A DNA stretch of 7,256 bases from SZUA-430 sp046153995. Lineage in GTDB: Bacteria > Pseudomonadota > Alphaproteobacteria > Micropepsales > Micropepsaceae. The DNA is taken from the NCBI GenBank assembly GCA_046153995.1, contig JBJXEH010000071.1, positions 1-7,256 on the forward strand. Reading direction: 5' to 3'. This document shows positions 5,426 through 7,256 of the stretch, piece by piece. The notes under the pieces are model-generated. The model did not search any database, was not told the origin of the DNA, and saw nothing but the letters and a program-made list of their open reading frames with translations. Within the stretch, counting starts at the first letter, position 1. Each line of letters begins with the position of its first letter. The translations under genes and the position numbers were made by a program.

Positions 5426-6662
5426 GCCCTTGTTGGCAACGCCATCCCGCCCGCGAAAGGTGCTTCAGTTGAGCGGTTTTCGAGGCCACAGCGACCTGAG
5501 CCCCATCGCCTCCCGGGCGGAGGAAAGCCGCGGCCGCCAATTCCGGGAGGCCGAAAGCCAAACCCGCACGGCCTTCATGCGTGATCGCGACCGCGTCATC
5601 CACTCCGGCGCCTTCCGCCGCATGAAGCACAAGACGCAGGTCTTCGTGTACCACGAGGGCGATTACTACCGCACGCGCCTCACGCACTCGCTCGAAGTTG
5701 CGCAAATCGCACGCTCGATCGCGCGCGTGCTGCGCCTGGACGATGACCTCGCCGAAGCGCTGGCGCTTGCGCACGATCTCGGCCACACCCCGTTTGGCCA
5801 CGCCGGCGAAGACGCGCTGCACGCCGCGATGAAACCGTTCGGTGGCTTCGATCACAATGCACACACGCTGCGCCTCGTCACGAAACTCGAACAGCGCTAC
5901 GCCGAATTCGACGGGTTGAATCTTACCTGGGAAACGCTTGAAGGCATCGTCAAGCACAACGGACCGCTGACCGGTCCGCGTTCGAAAAACGAACCGCTGC
6001 CGCAAGCGATTGCGGAGTTCAACGCAACCTTCGACCTGCGCCTCGACACGTTCGCGAGTGCGGAGGCTCAAGTCGCGGCACTTGCAGACGACATCGCCTA
6101 CAACAACCACGATATAGACGACGGATTACGAGCCGCGCTGTTCACTATCGAGGAAGTGGTATCGCTGCCACTTGTAGGCGGTATTTTTTCTGAGGTCATG
6201 AACCGTTATCCGGGGCTAGACCGCTCGCGCGTCATTCATGAAAGCGTGCGCCGCTTGATCAGCACGATGATCGATGACGCTATTGGCGAGACGCAGCGTC
6301 GCCTAAACAAGCTGAAAGTGCAAAGCGTCGAGGATGTACGCGTCTGCGGGCAACAGATCGTCGCTTTCGGGGACGCAATGAGTGCGAACGATAAGGCGCT
6401 GAAAGCCTTCCTTTTCAAGAACATGTATCGCCACGCTAAAGTGACGGACATGATGACGAAAGCGAAGGGTGTCGTCGCCGACCTCTTCGCGTTGTTCTTA
6501 GGCCAACCGGGCGCGATGCCAGCGCAATGGAACGTCCTCTGCGATGGTGCCGCGACTCTACGGACGGCACGCGTTGTGTCCGACTACATCGCCGGAATGA
6601 CGGACCGGTTCGCACTGGAAGAGCATCGCCGTCTCGTTGCAATCGAAGGCGGCGCGCAATGA
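5400..6662 (+). CDS. dgt: Deoxyguanosinetriphosphate triphosphohydrolase-like protein (dNTPase, type 2)
   Basis: Cytoplasmic HD-domain enzyme that cleaves dNTPs to the deoxynucleoside and triphosphate, limiting dNTP pools. Metal-binding motifs are in order: H96 in RLTHSLEVAQIAR, H125-D126 in LAHDLGHTPFGH, and D230/D231 in LADDIAYNNHD. The conserved lead-in ESRGRQF, RDRDRVIHSGAFRRMKHKTQ and VYHEGDYYRTR precedes the HD domain, and the C-terminal helical part is complete. The length of 420 residues is near normal. The start is uncertain. ATG 5400 gives the longest frame and GC-rich third positions run back to it, but it has no ribosome binding site and overlaps a candidate erpA promoter. TTG 5469 has AAAGG (5456-5460) eight bases upstream and would match family N-termini better; GTG 5460 is a third option. 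Divergent from erpA. Confidence 0.93.
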   Translation: MCARALASKPLLATPSRPRKVLQLSGFRGHSDLSPIASRAEESRGRQFREAESQTRTAFMRDRDRVIHSGAFRRMKHKTQVFVYHEGDYYRTRLTHSLEVAQIARSIARVLRLDDDLAEALALAHDLGHTPFGHAGEDALHAAMKPFGGFDHNAHTLRLVTKLEQRYAEFDGLNLTWETLEGIVKHNGPLTGPRSKNEPLPQAIAEFNATFDLRLDTFASAEAQVAALADDIAYNNHDIDDGLRAALFTIEEVVSLPLVGGIFSEVMNRYPGLDRSRVIHESVRRLISTMIDDAIGETQRRLNKLKVQSVEDVRVCGQQIVAFGDAMSANDKALKAFLFKNMYRHAKVTDMMTKAKGVVADLFALFLGQPGAMPAQWNVLCDGAATLRTARVVSDYIAGMTDRFALEEHRRLVAIEGGAQ

Positions 6663-6765
6663 GAAAATGCTTCATGAATCAGTGGGATGCCGGTGTACTC
6701 TGGCGAGGGCACACCACGATTCGTCTATCCACCTATATTTTGTCGTGTTGAGGGGAATAACAGCC

Positions 6766-7256
6766 ATGGTCAATCCTGACCGCAATTTGTACGAGCCGCC
6801 GTATGACGACGCGCTCCTCTACGACACTGACTTAGAGCCGGAACGTCCGCGCTCGCGCCCGCTTGTGGTGCTTCTCGGCATCGTCGTGCTGGCGGCGTTC
6901 GCAGGTGTCGTGTGGGTCGCTTATAACCAGGGCGTGAAGCAGGGACAGAACGGCTTGCCCATCTTGACGGCAGATGCCGGACCCACGCGCATCATCCCCG
7001 ATCCCGCAACCGCATCGCCCGCGATCGATCCGGCTCCGGCGAAAAGTTACGACCGCTTGATGACGTCCGAACCTGAGACCGATCAAGTCAACATGCTGCC
7101 GAAGCCCGAGCAGCCGAAGACGGCGCCGTCGCCGCAAGACCTCGCCGTCGCGCCAACCGAAACCGGCACCGGAGTCGGCGGCAAGTACGGCATCAAGGCA
7201 ACCGACTTCGACGCACCCGTCGGCATGGACACGACAGTGGGCTCGATCACCGGCGC
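6766..7256 (+). CDS. SPOR-type cell-envelope protein, N-terminal part (partial)
   Basis: I read 163 codons from ATG 6766 to the window edge. The visible part has an acidic cytoplasmic N-terminus (1-31), one membrane segment (about 33-53, ending VVWVAY) and then YNQGVKQG, PILTADAGP and RIIPDP (53-80). This segment is typical of alphaproteobacterial bitopic proteins that end in a peptidoglycan-binding SPOR domain. It is followed by a proline- and acid-rich low-complexity linker (about 80-140). The SPOR domain itself would lie beyond the window, so the name rests on the N-terminal pattern and position after dgt. Such proteins bind denuded glycan strands at the septum or cell wall. AGGGGA (6751-6756), nine bases before the ATG, supports the start. 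The 103-base gap from dgt holds no gene. Confidence 0.75.
   Translation, partial: MVNPDRNLYEPPYDDALLYDTDLEPERPRSRPLVVLLGIVVLAAFAGVVWVAYNQGVKQGQNGLPILTADAGPTRIIPDPATASPAIDPAPAKSYDRLMTSEPETDQVNMLPKPEQPKTAPSPQDLAVAPTETGTGVGGKYGIKATDFDAPVGMDTTVGSITG

Noticed and set aside
5341..5445. N-terminal extension of erpA
   Set aside because: The added 35 residues are not part of the family, run through the intergenic region and would place the start upstream of the best -10 box and inside dgt.
6663..6765. Promoter with TATATT near 6734-6739 before the SPOR-type gene
   Set aside because: No acceptable -35 box at a normal distance, and read-through from dgt is equally likely.

Overview
The window looks like chromosomal DNA of a GC-rich alphaproteobacterium. 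The evidence is an A-type Fe-S carrier of the alphaproteobacterial ErpA type divergent from a type-2 dNTP triphosphohydrolase (dgt). This is followed by a SPOR-type envelope protein whose post-membrane segment is characteristic of alphaproteobacteria. A PrtD-like type I secretion ABC protein sits at the other end. I cannot place it below class; Caulobacterales or Hyphomicrobiales relatives would fit.

Layout. 1-566 (minus): N-terminal membrane part of a type I secretion permease/ATPase, cut by the window start. 567-1414: about 850 bases with no convincing gene, holding three copies of a GGTSACACC-type repeat, each beside or inside a hairpin, and ending in a leader with competing hairpins. 1415-3706 (plus): secreted multicopper oxidase of the CotA/bilirubin-oxidase type with all copper ligands and a long cysteine-containing N-terminal extension. 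3779-4717 (plus): exported fusion of a SCO copper-chaperone domain and a mono-haem cytochrome c. 4745-4982: imperfect inverted repeat of about 240 bases between convergent genes, with 8-base periodic arms. 5005-5340 (minus): erpA. 5400-6662 (plus): dgt. 6766-7256 (plus): start of a SPOR-type cell-envelope protein, cut by the window end.

How the genes work together. The oxidase and SCO-cytochrome c genes form a two-gene periplasmic copper/redox unit. The SCO domain is well placed to supply copper to, or keep thiols reduced in, the oxidase, and the attached cytochrome c could carry electrons to or from it. The oxidase substrate (metal ion, phenolic or other) cannot be read from sequence. The erpA/dgt/SPOR block is housekeeping: Fe-S delivery, nucleotide pool control and cell wall or division. 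Many alphaproteobacteria have argS between dgt and the SPOR gene, but it is absent here. The most unusual material is the oxidase/SCO-cytochrome unit, its structured leader, and the two noncoding repeat regions.
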